A program made the translations under genes and the position numbers. Source: Janthinobacterium sp. 17J80-10 (GTDB taxonomy: Bacteria > Pseudomonadota > Gammaproteobacteria > Burkholderiales > Burkholderiaceae_D). Taken from it: DNA of 64,000 bases. The stretch's first letter is position 1; each line of letters starts with the position of its first letter. The notes beneath the pieces are model-generated. The model made no database searches and had not been told where the DNA came from. It was given only the letters and a program-made list of their open reading frames with translations. Below are positions 10,115 to 20,890 of this stretch, piece by piece. Where the stretch lies: contig NZ_CP035311.1 of assembly GCF_004114795.1 (NCBI RefSeq), positions 1,302,001 to 1,366,000 on the forward strand, in the 5' to 3' direction.

Positions 10115-11245
10115 ATGCAAGCCTATAACGGATTGGTGGAAAAACAGTCGTTCACATTGCCGAGCTACACCACGGTGGGCGGCAGGGAGATCAAGGATCT
10201 CAAGGTGGGCTGGGAAAGCTACGGCCAGCTGAATGCGGCCAGGGACAATGCCATCCTGGTGCCGCATTATTATTCGGCCAACTCGCACGTGGCTGGCCGC
10301 TACCAGGCGGACGATGCCGCGCCCGGCTACTGGGACAGCATCATCGGCCCCGGCAAGCCGCTCGATACCGACCGTTACTTTGTCATCAGCGTCGATGCGC
10401 TGGTCAACATGAATTCCAAGGACGGCATCACCGTCACCACTGGCCCGGCGTCGACCAATCCCGCAACGGGCAAGCCGTACGGCCTGGATTTTCCGGTCGT
10501 GACGATCCGCGACTTCGTGCGGGTGCAACGCGCCTTGCTCGATTCGCTGGGCATCGTCCGCCTGGTTGCCGCGGCCGGCGTGTCGATGGGCGCCCTGCAA
10601 TCCTACGAATGGGCTGCAGCCTATCCGGAAATGGTCGAGCGCGTCATCGCCGTCAATGGCACGCCGACGCAAAAGCCGTATGCCATCTGCAACCTGGAAA
10701 GCTGGATCTCGCCGATCAAGGCCGACGCCAACTGGAACAATGGTAATTACTATGGCGGCGCGGAACCGCTCGCCGGCGTCACGCAAGCCATGTTCAACGT
10801 GATCGTCGCCGCGCTGCATGCCGATGGCATCGCCGCCGCCTTCCAGTACCAGTGGGCCGATGCCGCCAGGAGCCCGCTCGATGCGATCTCCAACAACTTT
10901 CTGGTCAACCAGGCGTTCCAGGCCAATTGCGCGTTGCGCGCGCAAACCATGGTCGATGCCAACCACATGCTGTACATGACGCGCGCCAACCAGCTGTTCG
11001 TTGCCGGCACGCCCGGCAGCTCGGTCGATCCTGAACTGAAAAACATCCAGGCCAAAACGCTGGTCGTGCAGTACAGCAGCGATACGCTTTTCCCCGTGGC
11101 CGATGCTGCGGCACAAGTGGCGCGGCTGAAGGAAAACGGCACGGCGGCGGAACTGGTGGAAATTGCCTCGATGGGCGGCCACCTGGCCGGCGTCACCGAA
11201 ATCGACAAGGCGAGCGAGGCCATCCGCGGCCATCTGGCGCGCTAG
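10115..11245 (+). CDS. Alpha/beta-hydrolase of the homoserine O-acetyltransferase (MetX) fold
   Basis: A 376-residue alpha/beta-hydrolase. Nucleophile Ser157 sits in GVSMG, the acid is the Asp of YSSDTLFP and the base the His in MGGHLAG. Full-length similarity is to the MetX-like family (HYYSANSHVAG, GPGKPLDTDRYFVI), not to metallo-lactonases. Because it follows a catabolic regulator/dehydrogenase set rather than methionine genes, it is more likely to hydrolyse an ester, thioester or lactone feeding the pathway than to acetylate homoserine (inference). Start at ATG 10115 with AGGGA 11 bases upstream; a TTG 21 bases earlier is the alternative. Probably the last gene of the operon; it converges on the response regulator. 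Confidence 0.85.
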   Translation: MQAYNGLVEKQSFTLPSYTTVGGREIKDLKVGWESYGQLNAARDNAILVPHYYSANSHVAGRYQADDAAPGYWDSIIGPGKPLDTDRYFVISVDALVNMNSKDGITVTTGPASTNPATGKPYGLDFPVVTIRDFVRVQRALLDSLGIVRLVAAAGVSMGALQSYEWAAAYPEMVERVIAVNGTPTQKPYAICNLESWISPIKADANWNNGNYYGGAEPLAGVTQAMFNVIVAALHADGIAAAFQYQWADAARSPLDAISNNFLVNQAFQANCALRAQTMVDANHMLYMTRANQLFVAGTPGSSVDPELKNIQAKTLVVQYSSDTLFPVADAAAQVARLKENGTAAELVEIASMGGHLAGVTEIDKASEAIRGHLAR

Positions 11246-11264
11246 TTGGCGCGCATGTGCCGGC

Positions 11265-12080
11265 TTACATCTGCCGGAACAGGTGCGCGAACAGGCGGCT
11301 GACTGCCAGGGTTTCGCTGCGCCCGTGCAGGCGCAGCGAGAGCTTGCCGGCTTCGTCGCGCACGGCTGCAGCGATGCAGCGGGCGTTGACGACCGTGCCG
11401 CGGTGGATTTGCCAGAAGCGTTCCGGGTCCAGTTGCGGCAGCAATTCCTTCAGGCTGGTGCGGATCAGCGAATCGCCTTGCCCCGTCGCGACCGTGACGT
11501 ACTTGTCCGTCGCTTCAAAATACACCACGTCGTCGATCGGGATCATGCGCACCTGGTTGCCGACGGCCGCGCGGATCATCGACAGGCGCGGCGCGCGCAG
11601 GCTGTCCAGCTGGGCGAGCATGCGTGCCAGGCCTTCATCCGCGCCACCGGTTTGCCGGGGCCCTTGCAGGCGCGCCGCCAGCCGTGACTTCAGGCGCTCG
11701 ACCGTCTTGCCCAGGCGTTCGTCGCTGACGGGCTTGCAGACATAGTCGACTGCGGCCTGCTCGAAGGCGGCCAGTGCGAATTCGTCGTAGGCAGTGACGA
11801 ATACCACCAGCGGGAAGGGCTGTGTTTGTGCGCCGTCCTGCGCCCCCTGGCCCCACGCATCGGCCAGTTCCTGCGCTGCTTCCAGGCCCGTCTTGCCGGG
11901 CATCTTGATATCCAAAAACAATACGTCCGGGCGCTCGTCGAGCGTCTTTTGCACGGCGGCGACGCCGTTCTCGGCCATGGCGACGATCTCCAGTTCCGGC
12001 CACAGGCGCCTGAGCGTGCCTGCCAGCGCCATGGCAAGGAGCGGTTCGTCTTCGGCGATCAGGGCGCGTATCGGGGTCAT
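11265..12080 (-). CDS. LytTR-family response regulator
   Basis: A 271-residue DNA-binding response regulator. The receiver domain (residues 1-125) has the acidic pocket AEDE, phospho-acceptor Asp57 in FLDIKMPGKTG, the switch Thr in VTAYDE and Lys in CKPVSDE. A Gln/Arg-rich linker leads to a C-terminal LytTR domain (about 165-271) with IDDVVYFEATDKYVTV and the HRGTVVNARCI motif. Start taken at MTPIRALIAEDE; a second ATG 12 bases upstream is equally possible. The gene follows its cognate kinase by 20 bases or less, as the last gene of a four-gene minus-strand operon. Confidence 0.93.
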   Translation of the reverse strand: MTPIRALIAEDEPLLAMALAGTLRRLWPELEIVAMAENGVAAVQKTLDERPDVLFLDIKMPGKTGLEAAQELADAWGQGAQDGAQTQPFPLVVFVTAYDEFALAAFEQAAVDYVCKPVSDERLGKTVERLKSRLAARLQGPRQTGGADEGLARMLAQLDSLRAPRLSMIRAAVGNQVRMIPIDDVVYFEATDKYVTVATGQGDSLIRTSLKELLPQLDPERFWQIHRGTVVNARCIAAAVRDEAGKLSLRLHGRSETLAVSRLFAHLFRQM

Positions 12081-12099
12081 AGGATGCATCATAGCCGCG

Positions 12100-13194
12100 T
12101 CAGGTTGCCATGGGCAGGGTGAGGTGGGCGAGCGCGCCTGCGGGAAGGTTGGGCTGCAGGCGGAAGTCTGCCTGGTCACCGTACAGGGCGCGCAGGCGCT
12201 CGCGCACATTGTCCAGGCCCACGCCGGTGCCGGGCTGGCCCGGGGGCGCATCCAGGCCCAGGCCGGTGTCGGCGACGGTCAATTCGAGCATGCCGTCGAT
12301 GCTGCGCGCCGAGACATCGATGCGGCCGCCGTCGATCTTGGGTTCGAGGCCATGCTTGATGGCGTTTTCCACCAGCGGCTGCAGCAGCATCGGCGGCAGC
12401 GGCAGATTGCGCAGTGGCTCCGGCAGGTCGAGCGCATAGGCCAGGCGCGGTCCCATGCGAATCGCCATCAGTTCCAGGTAGGCTTGCAGCAGGGCGAATT
12501 CCTGCCCCAGCGTGGTTTGCGGCGCGCGCGCGGCGGCCAGCGTGGCGCGCAGGTACTGGATCAGCTGGTCCAGCATGTGTTGCGCGCGCGGGGCGTCGAA
12601 GGCGATCAGCGCCTGCAGGTTGGCCAGGGTATTGAACAGCATGTGCGGCTCGATTTGCGCCTGCAGCAATTGCAGCTGGGCTTGCAGCGCCTGCTTTTCG
12701 ATGGCGGCGGCACGCGCCTTTTCCAGGGCGGCTTGCGCTTCGAGGTATTGCAGCTTGCCGCGGCTCCAGAAAAACCAGGTGCCGAACAGGCAGGCCAGCA
12801 GCGTGACCACCAGGCTGGCGCCGGTATAGCGCATGTCGAGGGCGTGCGGCAGATGCGCGGGCATGCCGAGCAGCCATACCGCCAAGCCATGGCCGCCAAA
12901 CCAGGCCAGCGGGACGGCCGCGACCACCAGCAGCAACAGCGACCAGTGCGGCTTGCCTTCGCCCCATAACACCAGCCGGCCGCCGCTGATTAGCACCACC
13001 GCCAGGATGCCGATGCACATCGAGAACACCAGGTTGGTCCCGAAGGATGAACCCAGCGGCGTCAGATAGGTAATGGCCAGCGCAATCAGCACATTGAAAG
13101 CGCCGGTGAACGCCGTGTCGATGGCCAGCCGGCGCAGGCGCGGGTGGCGGCTGGCCTGCGCGCTGATGCGCAACTTTTGGGTAGGGGTGGTCAA
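12100..13194 (-). CDS. LytS/YehU-type sensor histidine kinase
   Basis: Membrane sensor kinase of about 364 residues. Four hydrophobic segments lie between residues about 27 and 145, then a coiled coil (LEAQAALEKARAAAIEKQAL), the phospho-acceptor His184 in EPHMLFNTLANLQ, and a HATPase_c domain with the N-box LVENAIKHG and GLDNVRERL. The start appears to be TTG at 13194, overlapping the stop of the upstream 2TM gene (TTGA), which implies translational coupling. The longer open frame to 13299 lies inside the 2TM gene and is not needed. It would signal to the LytTR regulator downstream. The stimulus is not evident. Confidence 0.9.
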   Translation of the reverse strand: MTTPTQKLRISAQASRHPRLRRLAIDTAFTGAFNVLIALAITYLTPLGSSFGTNLVFSMCIGILAVVLISGGRLVLWGEGKPHWSLLLLVVAAVPLAWFGGHGLAVWLLGMPAHLPHALDMRYTGASLVVTLLACLFGTWFFWSRGKLQYLEAQAALEKARAAAIEKQALQAQLQLLQAQIEPHMLFNTLANLQALIAFDAPRAQHMLDQLIQYLRATLAAARAPQTTLGQEFALLQAYLELMAIRMGPRLAYALDLPEPLRNLPLPPMLLQPLVENAIKHGLEPKIDGGRIDVSARSIDGMLELTVADTGLGLDAPPGQPGTGVGLDNVRERLRALYGDQADFRLQPNLPAGALAHLTLPMAT

Positions 13195-13463
13195 GCCTGC
13201 TGCTTCCTTATTTCCTGTTCGATCATGCGCTGTTTCCAGCGGCTGCCGTCGGCGCGCAAATAGACGGCCATGCCATGCATGGCCAAGCCGATGCCCCATC
13301 CGAAGATCGGGCCGAGCGGCCAGAAATGCCCGGGCGTGGTTAACTGGCTGAGCACGATCAGGCCGGTGTTGACTATGATATACACGCTCAGATGGATCCG
13401 GAAGCCGATCTTGCGTTCGACCTGGCGCGTGGCCTGGCGCAGGATTACGTTGTTGTCATCCAT
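13191..13463 (-). CDS. 2TM domain membrane protein
   Basis: A 90-residue protein made essentially of a 2TM domain: a helix with charged N-terminus (ILRQATRQVERKIGFRIHLSVYIIVN), a turn, then the second segment (GPIFGWGIGLAMHGMAVYL) and a basic tail. AAGGAG lies 8 bases before the ATG at 13463. 2TM domains often accompany or are fused to LytS/LytTR systems; here it overlaps the kinase start by 4 bases, so it probably assists the sensor. An in-frame extension to 13931 is antisense-like and lacks support. Confidence 0.85.
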   Translation of the reverse strand: MDDNNVILRQATRQVERKIGFRIHLSVYIIVNTGLIVLSQLTTPGHFWPLGPIFGWGIGLAMHGMAVYLRADGSRWKQRMIEQEIRKQQA

Positions 13464-13483
13464 GGTTTTCTCCTTGTGAATGG

Positions 13484-13864
13484 TTAAATCAATCCAATTG
13501 CATTCATGACTGCGCCGCCTAACAGGCGTTGCGGCAACAAGGCCAGCACGCCGGCCACCGCCAGCCCGATATAGGCCCGGGTAACCCAGCGCCGGTGCGC
13601 CTGGACATTGCCCTTGTAAATGGATGCCACGGCCATGACGAGAACCACCAGCACCCAGGCCGATAGCAGGTGGATCCAGGACAGATGGCCCGAATGCCGG
13701 ATCCAGAAGGAAGAAATGGCAGCCAGCGCCATCAGCAGCACCCAGACGCGGCCGAAAAGCCGGTGGCGCGGCGTGCCTTTCCTGGTTGCCAGCGTCAGTC
13801 CGCCCAGCAGCAGGGCGGCCAGGGCGGCGGCGAGATGGATTGCAATCGCTGGGGTAGGCATCAT
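13484..13864 (-). CDS. DUF2306-like four-helix membrane protein
   Basis: A 126-residue inner-membrane protein with four predicted helices (AIHLAAALAALLLGG, VWVLLMALAAISSFW, LLSAWVLVVLVMAV, AYIGLAVAGVLALL). The HRLFGRVWVLLM and AHRRWVTRAYIG segments are typical of the DUF2306 family. First gene of the LytS/LytTR operon, 20 bases before the 2TM gene. Function unknown; a role in sensing is only suggested by context. The 244 bases upstream, shared with the divergent receptor gene, show no clear promoter match. Confidence 0.8.
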   Translation of the reverse strand: MMPTPAIAIHLAAALAALLLGGLTLATRKGTPRHRLFGRVWVLLMALAAISSFWIRHSGHLSWIHLLSAWVLVVLVMAVASIYKGNVQAHRRWVTRAYIGLAVAGVLALLPQRLLGGAVMNAIGLI

Positions 13865-14108
13865 GACAAGTCTCCTGTAGGTAATCGGACAGGCGTATTG
13901 TCGGCAAACGCAAGGCTTGAAAAAACCGCAATGCGACGAAACGCCGTTTTCAGGGAGTGAAATGCAGGACCTGGCCGGGTGTTGTCGTTTTTTGTGGAAA
14001 ATGCCGCACTCGGGGCAAAAAAATTGGATTTCGGCAATTCTCCATGAAAAAATGCACTACACTTTGTTTCTACACGACATAGCACCGGATAACTAAAAAG
14101 GATCCTTC

Positions 14109-15356
14109 ATGACCATGAGACAGCTGCTGTTGAGCCTTGGCGTACTGACCGCCTCGATCGCCTCTCCCGCCTTCGCCCAGACTACCGCGCCGATCAAGGT
14201 CGGCATGAACTGCACTTATGAAGGCGGCTCCTCGGAGATGGGCATCAGCATGCGCGCTGCCTTGCGCATCGCCGTCAAGGAAATCAATGACGTGGGTGGC
14301 GTTGGCGGCCGCAAGATCGAGCTGGTCGAGCGCGACGACAAGGCCAAGCCGGATATCGGCGTGGCAGTGGCGGAAGACCTGGTCCACAAGGAAAAAGTGG
14401 TGGCCACCATCGGCTACTGCAATTCCGGCGTGGCAGCCAAGGCGGTGGATGTCTACCAGAAGGCCCGCGTGCCCCTGATTATCCCTGTTGCGACCGGCAC
14501 GGCCATCACCAAGAAATTTGCCGGCGAATCCGAAAATTACGTCTTCCGTGTCGCGATGCCCGATGAAAAGCAGGTCGACTTCATCCTGCACGACCTGGTA
14601 GAAAAGCGCGGCCTGGACAAGGTTGCCGTGTTTGCGGACGACACCGGCTATGGCGAAGGCGGCTTGAAGGATGTCGAGCGTCTGCTGCAGAAACGCAATC
14701 TGAAGCCGGTTTTCGTGGCACGATTCAAGCAGGGCACGCCCGACCTGACGGCGCAGTTGAAAGAGGCGCGTGCCGCCGGCGCCAATGCGCTGTTTGTATA
14801 TGCGCTCGGCCCCGACATGGCAACCGTCTCCAAGAGCCGCTCGGCAATTGGCTGGAGCGTGCAGCAAACCGGTCCCTGGACTGTCGCGTTCCGTAACCAT
14901 ATCGATACTGCCGGCGCTACCGCCGACGGCGCCGTCATGCCGCAGACCTTCATTCAGGACGGCGTGATGAACGAACGCGCCACTTCGCTGGTGCTGCAGT
15001 ATGCCAGGCAGAACAACGTGAAAAACATTACCTGCGCGATGTGCGCGGCGCAAGCCTATGACTCGATGTTCATTCTCCTGAACGCGATGTTTCAGGCTAA
15101 GGACCTGACCGGTCCGGCCATCAAGGACGCTCTCGAAAACCTCGAGCAGCGTGTCGCCGGCGTGATCGGCATCTACCACAAGCCCTACAGCAAGGAAGAC
15201 CACGAAGCCATGGATGGCTCGATCCTGGTGCTGGGCCAGGTCAAGCACGGCCTGGTGCAGTACGCTTATCCCAGCGATGTCAAGCGTTCGATCCTGGCGT
15301 CCCGCACCAAGGTGCAGCCGAAGAAGGCCATCACCCCGGTGGCAGCGACCAAGTAA
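14109..15356 (+). CDS. Periplasmic solute-binding protein, branched-chain amino acid type (third of three)
   Basis: A 415-residue PBP type I receptor with signal peptide ending SPAFAQ and mature start APIKVGMNCTYEGGSSEMG. It has the usual lobes (INDVGGVGGRKIELVERDDKAKPD, ATIGYCNSGVAAKA, VAVFADDTGYGEGG). It is a single-gene unit, diverging from the DUF2306 operon and closed by a strong terminator, again without permease or ATPase genes. A second Met two codons in (14115) is an alternative start. Ligand unknown; amino acids, amides and aromatic acids are common in this family. Confidence 0.9.
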   Translation: MTMRQLLLSLGVLTASIASPAFAQTTAPIKVGMNCTYEGGSSEMGISMRAALRIAVKEINDVGGVGGRKIELVERDDKAKPDIGVAVAEDLVHKEKVVATIGYCNSGVAAKAVDVYQKARVPLIIPVATGTAITKKFAGESENYVFRVAMPDEKQVDFILHDLVEKRGLDKVAVFADDTGYGEGGLKDVERLLQKRNLKPVFVARFKQGTPDLTAQLKEARAAGANALFVYALGPDMATVSKSRSAIGWSVQQTGPWTVAFRNHIDTAGATADGAVMPQTFIQDGVMNERATSLVLQYARQNNVKNITCAMCAAQAYDSMFILLNAMFQAKDLTGPAIKDALENLEQRVAGVIGIYHKPYSKEDHEAMDGSILVLGQVKHGLVQYAYPSDVKRSILASRTKVQPKKAITPVAATK

Positions 15357-15389
15357 TTCCGGCCTTCGGGCAAACTCGCGGCACAATGA

Positions 15390-15417
15390 ACGCCTGGCTG
15401 TGCCAGGCGTTTTTTTA
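15390..15417 (+). terminator. Rho-independent terminator after the third receptor gene
   Basis: Perfect 9-bp stem ACGCCTGGC / GCCAGGCGT with a TGT loop, followed by a run of T residues. Textbook intrinsic terminator 33 bases after the stop codon. Confidence 0.9.
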
Positions 15418-15445
15418 TTGGTGGTTCCTTACCTGAAACCCGATC

Positions 15446-16207
15446 ATGTGGCCCTATCCTCAAGTCCTGGCGCACCGCGGCGGCGGCGCGCTCGCGCCGG
15501 AAAATACCATTGCAGCCCTGCGCTGCGGCCTGGCGCACGGCTATCGTGCCGTCGAATTCGACGTCATGCTGGCCGGCGACGGCATCCCCGTCGTGCTGCA
15601 CGACCCGGAACTGGGCCGCACGGTCGCCGGCCGCGGCAAGGTGCCGGATTTTGCCGCGGCCGCGCTGCTGCGCATGGATGCGGGCGCCTGGTTTGGCCCG
15701 GCCTTTGCCGGCGAGACTGTGCCGGGTTATGCGGACGTGTTCCGTTTTTGCCTGGAACACGGCATCTGGATGAATGTCGAGATCAAGCCGGCGCCGGGCC
15801 ATGAAGCCGCGACCGGGCGCACCGTGGCGGCGTTGACGGCGCAATGGCTGGGCGAGTGCGGTGCGGCGGCGGCACTGGCAGGCGGCTGGCAGGCGCCGCT
15901 GCTGTCGTCGTTTTCCTTTGACGCCCTGCTGGCAGCCCGGGATGCCGCCCCCGGCGTTGCGCGCGCCTTGCTGGTCGACGTTATTCCTCCTGACTGGCAG
16001 GCGCAGCTGGCGCAGGTCGGGGCGGTGGCCCTGCACACCAACCATAAAAACCTCACGCCGGCGCTGGCGGCGGCGGTCAGGGCGGCCGGCTATGGCCTGT
16101 TTTGCTATACCGTCAACGAGCCGGCGCGCGCCCGCGAAATCCGCGCCTGGGGCGTGGAGGCCTTCTGCACCGACCGCATCGACCTGATCGGCGCGGATTT
16201 TTATTGA
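15446..16207 (+). CDS. ugpQ: Glycerophosphodiester phosphodiesterase, cytosolic
   Basis: Hydrolyses glycerophosphodiesters to sn-glycerol 3-phosphate and an alcohol. The 253-residue GDPD TIM-barrel shows the catalytic and metal-binding motifs HRGGGALAPENT (residues 10-21), VEFDVMLAGDG and VVLHDPELGRT, then VEIKP and the C-terminal YTVNEPARAREIRAWGVEAFCTDRID block. There is no signal peptide, matching the UgpQ (cytosolic) rather than GlpQ (periplasmic) type. Stands alone between two terminated units. Confidence 0.93.
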   Translation: MWPYPQVLAHRGGGALAPENTIAALRCGLAHGYRAVEFDVMLAGDGIPVVLHDPELGRTVAGRGKVPDFAAAALLRMDAGAWFGPAFAGETVPGYADVFRFCLEHGIWMNVEIKPAPGHEAATGRTVAALTAQWLGECGAAAALAGGWQAPLLSSFSFDALLAARDAAPGVARALLVDVIPPDWQAQLAQVGAVALHTNHKNLTPALAAAVRAAGYGLFCYTVNEPARAREIRAWGVEAFCTDRIDLIGADFY

Positions 16208-16359
16208 CCCCCCCGGCCGCCACCGTTTAATCCGCGTCAATCCCGGTCGTTACGTTTTGTTACCCGCTTTACAAGTTCTGCGTCGCCAACCGTTTGCCCA
16301 GCGGGTTAAATGTTGCATGGGCAATCTGCTCATCCCGATTCGATACAAAAGGAGAAACG

Positions 16360-16947
16360 ATGAAAACGACGAAACTGATTCCTGTGCTGGTAGCAAGCCT
16401 TCTTGCGGTACCGGTTTTTGCGCAATCGCTGGCAGGCGCAGCCCGGGTCGACGTCAATCAGCAGGTGCGCATCGACAATGGTTTGGCGTCTGGCCAGTTG
16501 AATTCCCGCGAGGCCGCCAGGCTGGAGCACCAGCAAGGCAAGATCAGCCGGGTCGAAGCCAATGCCATGGCCGATGGCAAGGTGAATGCCGCCGAGCAGG
16601 CGCGTATCGACAAGCTGCAGGACAAGGCCAGCCGCGATATTTACCGGGAAAAGCATGATGGGCAGACCGGCAATCCCGGTTCGGCTTCCAGCCAGCGCAT
16701 GCAGGCCGATGTGCAACGCAACATCCACCAGGAGCAGCGTATTGGCGCCGGCCTCAAGGATGGCTCGCTGACGACCCGCGAAGCGGCCCGGCTCGAGCGC
16801 GGCCAGGCCCGCGTCGAGCAGCGTGAAGCACGCGCCGGGCGTGACGGCGTGGTCGGCAAAGCCGAGCAGGCAGGCATCCAGCGCGCCGAAGCCCGCCAGT
16901 CGGTGCGGATTCACCACGAAAGGCATGATCGCCGCCACGGCGGCTAA
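16360..16947 (+). CDS. Secreted protein built from an internal tandem duplication
   Basis: A 195-residue protein with signal peptide MKTTKLIPVLVASLLAVPVFAQ, start fixed by AAAGGAG 6 bases upstream of ATG 16360. The mature part is two copies of a roughly 75-residue highly charged helical unit. Both copies contain QRI/VRI-x2-GL-x2-G-x-L-x2-REAARLE, then a Gln/Arg/Glu helix, then DGxV-x3-EQAxI, and end in a His-Asp pair (REKHDG; HERHDR). The second copy has a basic His/Arg-rich tail. Such repeats occur in predicted periplasmic proteins of Burkholderiales, but I know of no function. No membrane segment apart from the signal. Confidence 0.8.
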   Translation: MKTTKLIPVLVASLLAVPVFAQSLAGAARVDVNQQVRIDNGLASGQLNSREAARLEHQQGKISRVEANAMADGKVNAAEQARIDKLQDKASRDIYREKHDGQTGNPGSASSQRMQADVQRNIHQEQRIGAGLKDGSLTTREAARLERGQARVEQREARAGRDGVVGKAEQAGIQRAEARQSVRIHHERHDRRHGG

Positions 16948-16968
16948 ATAAAAGCCCGCCGGTCTAAA

Positions 16969-16995
16969 AACCCGCCCGTCACCGGCGGGTTTTTT
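16969..16995 (+). terminator. Rho-independent terminator
   Basis: Stem AACCCGCC / GGCGGGTT with a 7-base loop followed by T6, between the duplicated secreted protein and alaS. An earlier CCCGCC copy (16954-16960) could pair alternatively with the same right arm. Confidence 0.85.
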
Positions 16996-17095
16996 GTTTG
17001 TATATTTATAAGGTTTTGGCCTTCGGTAAGGCAGGGGTAATCACGTATAATCAAAGGTTTGCTGTGACCAGCTTCCGCCTAATTTTGCCGACAAC

Positions 17096-19723
<2,628 letters not shown>

Positions 19724-19760
19724 GGCAGCCTGCGCGCAGGTATCCACTCCAGATGCGGCC

Positions 19761-20285
19761 ATGAGCGAGACAGACGGCGGCTACCGGTATTGCCCAAGGT
19801 GCGCGGCGCCGCTCGTCTCTGCCGTATTGGGCGAGCGCGAGCGCCTGACGTGCCCGACCGGCCACTGGACGCACTGGGACAATCCCTTGCCGGTGCTGGC
19901 GGCGCTGGTCGAGTACGAGGGCAGCATTCTGCTCGCCCGCAATGCCGCCTGGCCGGAAAAGACCTTTTCGCTGATTACCGGCTTCATGGAGCGCGATGAA
20001 ACGCCGGAAGCGGGCGCGGCGCGCGAACTGAAGGAAGAAACCAATCTCGATGCCGAGGCGGTGAGCCTGATCGGCGTGTATGAATTCATGCGCAAGAACG
20101 AACTGATCATTGCCTACCATGTGCAGGCGCGCGGGGAAGTGCGGCTGTCCGAGGAATTGCTCGAATACCGCCTGATCGCGCCGGAAAAGCTGCGCGCCTG
20201 GCGTACCGGCACCGGCTATGCCATGGCCGACTGGCTGCGCGGCCGCGGTTTTTCGCCAGAGTTTGTCGATTGGCCGTCAGCGTAG
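19761..20285 (+). CDS. NUDIX hydrolase with N-terminal zinc ribbon (NudC-like)
   Basis: Predicted nucleotide-diphosphate hydrolase of 174 residues. Cys11, Cys14 and Cys31 (YRYCPRCAAPL and LTCPTGHWTHWDNP) form the zinc-ribbon seen before the NUDIX domain in NADH pyrophosphatase-like proteins. The NUDIX box is at about 81-103: GFMERDETPEAGAARELKEE. It is shorter than true NudC, lacking its N-terminal domain, so the substrate is uncertain. Start at 19761, 37 bases after the alaS stop; an earlier in-frame codon inside alaS is unlikely. Confidence 0.88.
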   Translation: MSETDGGYRYCPRCAAPLVSAVLGERERLTCPTGHWTHWDNPLPVLAALVEYEGSILLARNAAWPEKTFSLITGFMERDETPEAGAARELKEETNLDAEAVSLIGVYEFMRKNELIIAYHVQARGEVRLSEELLEYRLIAPEKLRAWRTGTGYAMADWLRGRGFSPEFVDWPSA

Positions 20286-20419
20286 TGCCTTGTAACTTGC
20301 GGTCGGGGGCGGAGGATGCCGAATATTTCCATATGGTAAAGTTTGTTGCATTGCACTAGGCTGGATTCTTTTGCGGTAGAATCGTGGCAAGACCTCACGC
20401 CATTGTGCGAAAGCAGAAT

Positions 20420-20647
20420 ATGGAATTTCATAAAGAACTGGATGCCCGCGGACTGAATTGTCCCTTGCCGATCCTTAAGACAAAGAAAGCCCTGGCTGAA
20501 ATGAAAAGCGGGGAAGTGTTACGCGTTGTTGCCACGGATCCCGGGTCGGTGCGGGATTTCCAGGCATTTTCTCGCCAGACCGGGAATCTCTTGCTCGACA
20601 AGTTTGAAGAAGAAAAAGATTTTATTTTCTACATGAAACGCAAGTAA
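20420..20647 (+). CDS. TusA/SirA-family sulfur carrier protein
   Basis: A 75-residue protein of the TusA fold (KELDARGLNCPLPILKTKKAL) with the conserved CPxP motif; Cys14 carries persulfide sulfur. In E. coli TusA passes sulfur from IscS toward tRNA 2-thiouridine and other acceptors. The second conserved block, VLRVVATDPGSVRDFQAF, is intact. Start taken at the MEFHKELDA methionine. It is monocistronic. TusA paralogues with other sulfur-trafficking roles exist, so the exact acceptor is not certain. Confidence 0.88.
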   Translation: MEFHKELDARGLNCPLPILKTKKALAEMKSGEVLRVVATDPGSVRDFQAFSRQTGNLLLDKFEEEKDFIFYMKRK

Positions 20648-20830
20648 GGCGGCATTCCCCCCGCTGCCGTGCCCCAGATACCGGCGTGATTATTCTGTCG
20701 CGCCGTCTTCCTTAAAAAAATCCTCTTTTTCCCTCTTCCCTAAACGGGAATAAATGCGTATTCTTATGCCCAATAAAAGAACGATCGTGCTAAAAATGGC
20801 TGGCACCCGGAATCCGGGGTGGGAAGCTCT

Positions 20831-20836
20831 TATAAT
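20831..20836 (+). promoter_or_regulatory. Consensus -10 box ahead of etfB
   Basis: A perfect TATAAT lies 55 bases before the etfB start in an otherwise gene-free 243-base stretch. No good -35 is found 16-18 bases upstream, so an activator may be needed. The same stretch has a small TTCCC-N5-GGGAA inverted repeat near 20738. Confidence 0.35.
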
Positions 20837-20890
20837 CGACATGATCATTTTTTAATAATCCGATTTCTCTAAAGGTCTAAAGGCAAAGCT

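Noticed and set aside
13464-13931. Extension of the 2TM gene upstream to 13931
   Set aside because: The extra 156 codons lie over the DUF2306 gene in another frame and are Arg/Pro/Gly-rich; the 2TM start at 13463 has a strong AAGGAG.
20420-20647. SirA response-regulator assignment for the small CPxP protein
   Set aside because: The name SirA has been used for both a response regulator and this family; the sequence is a TusA-type sulfur carrier with no receiver domain.
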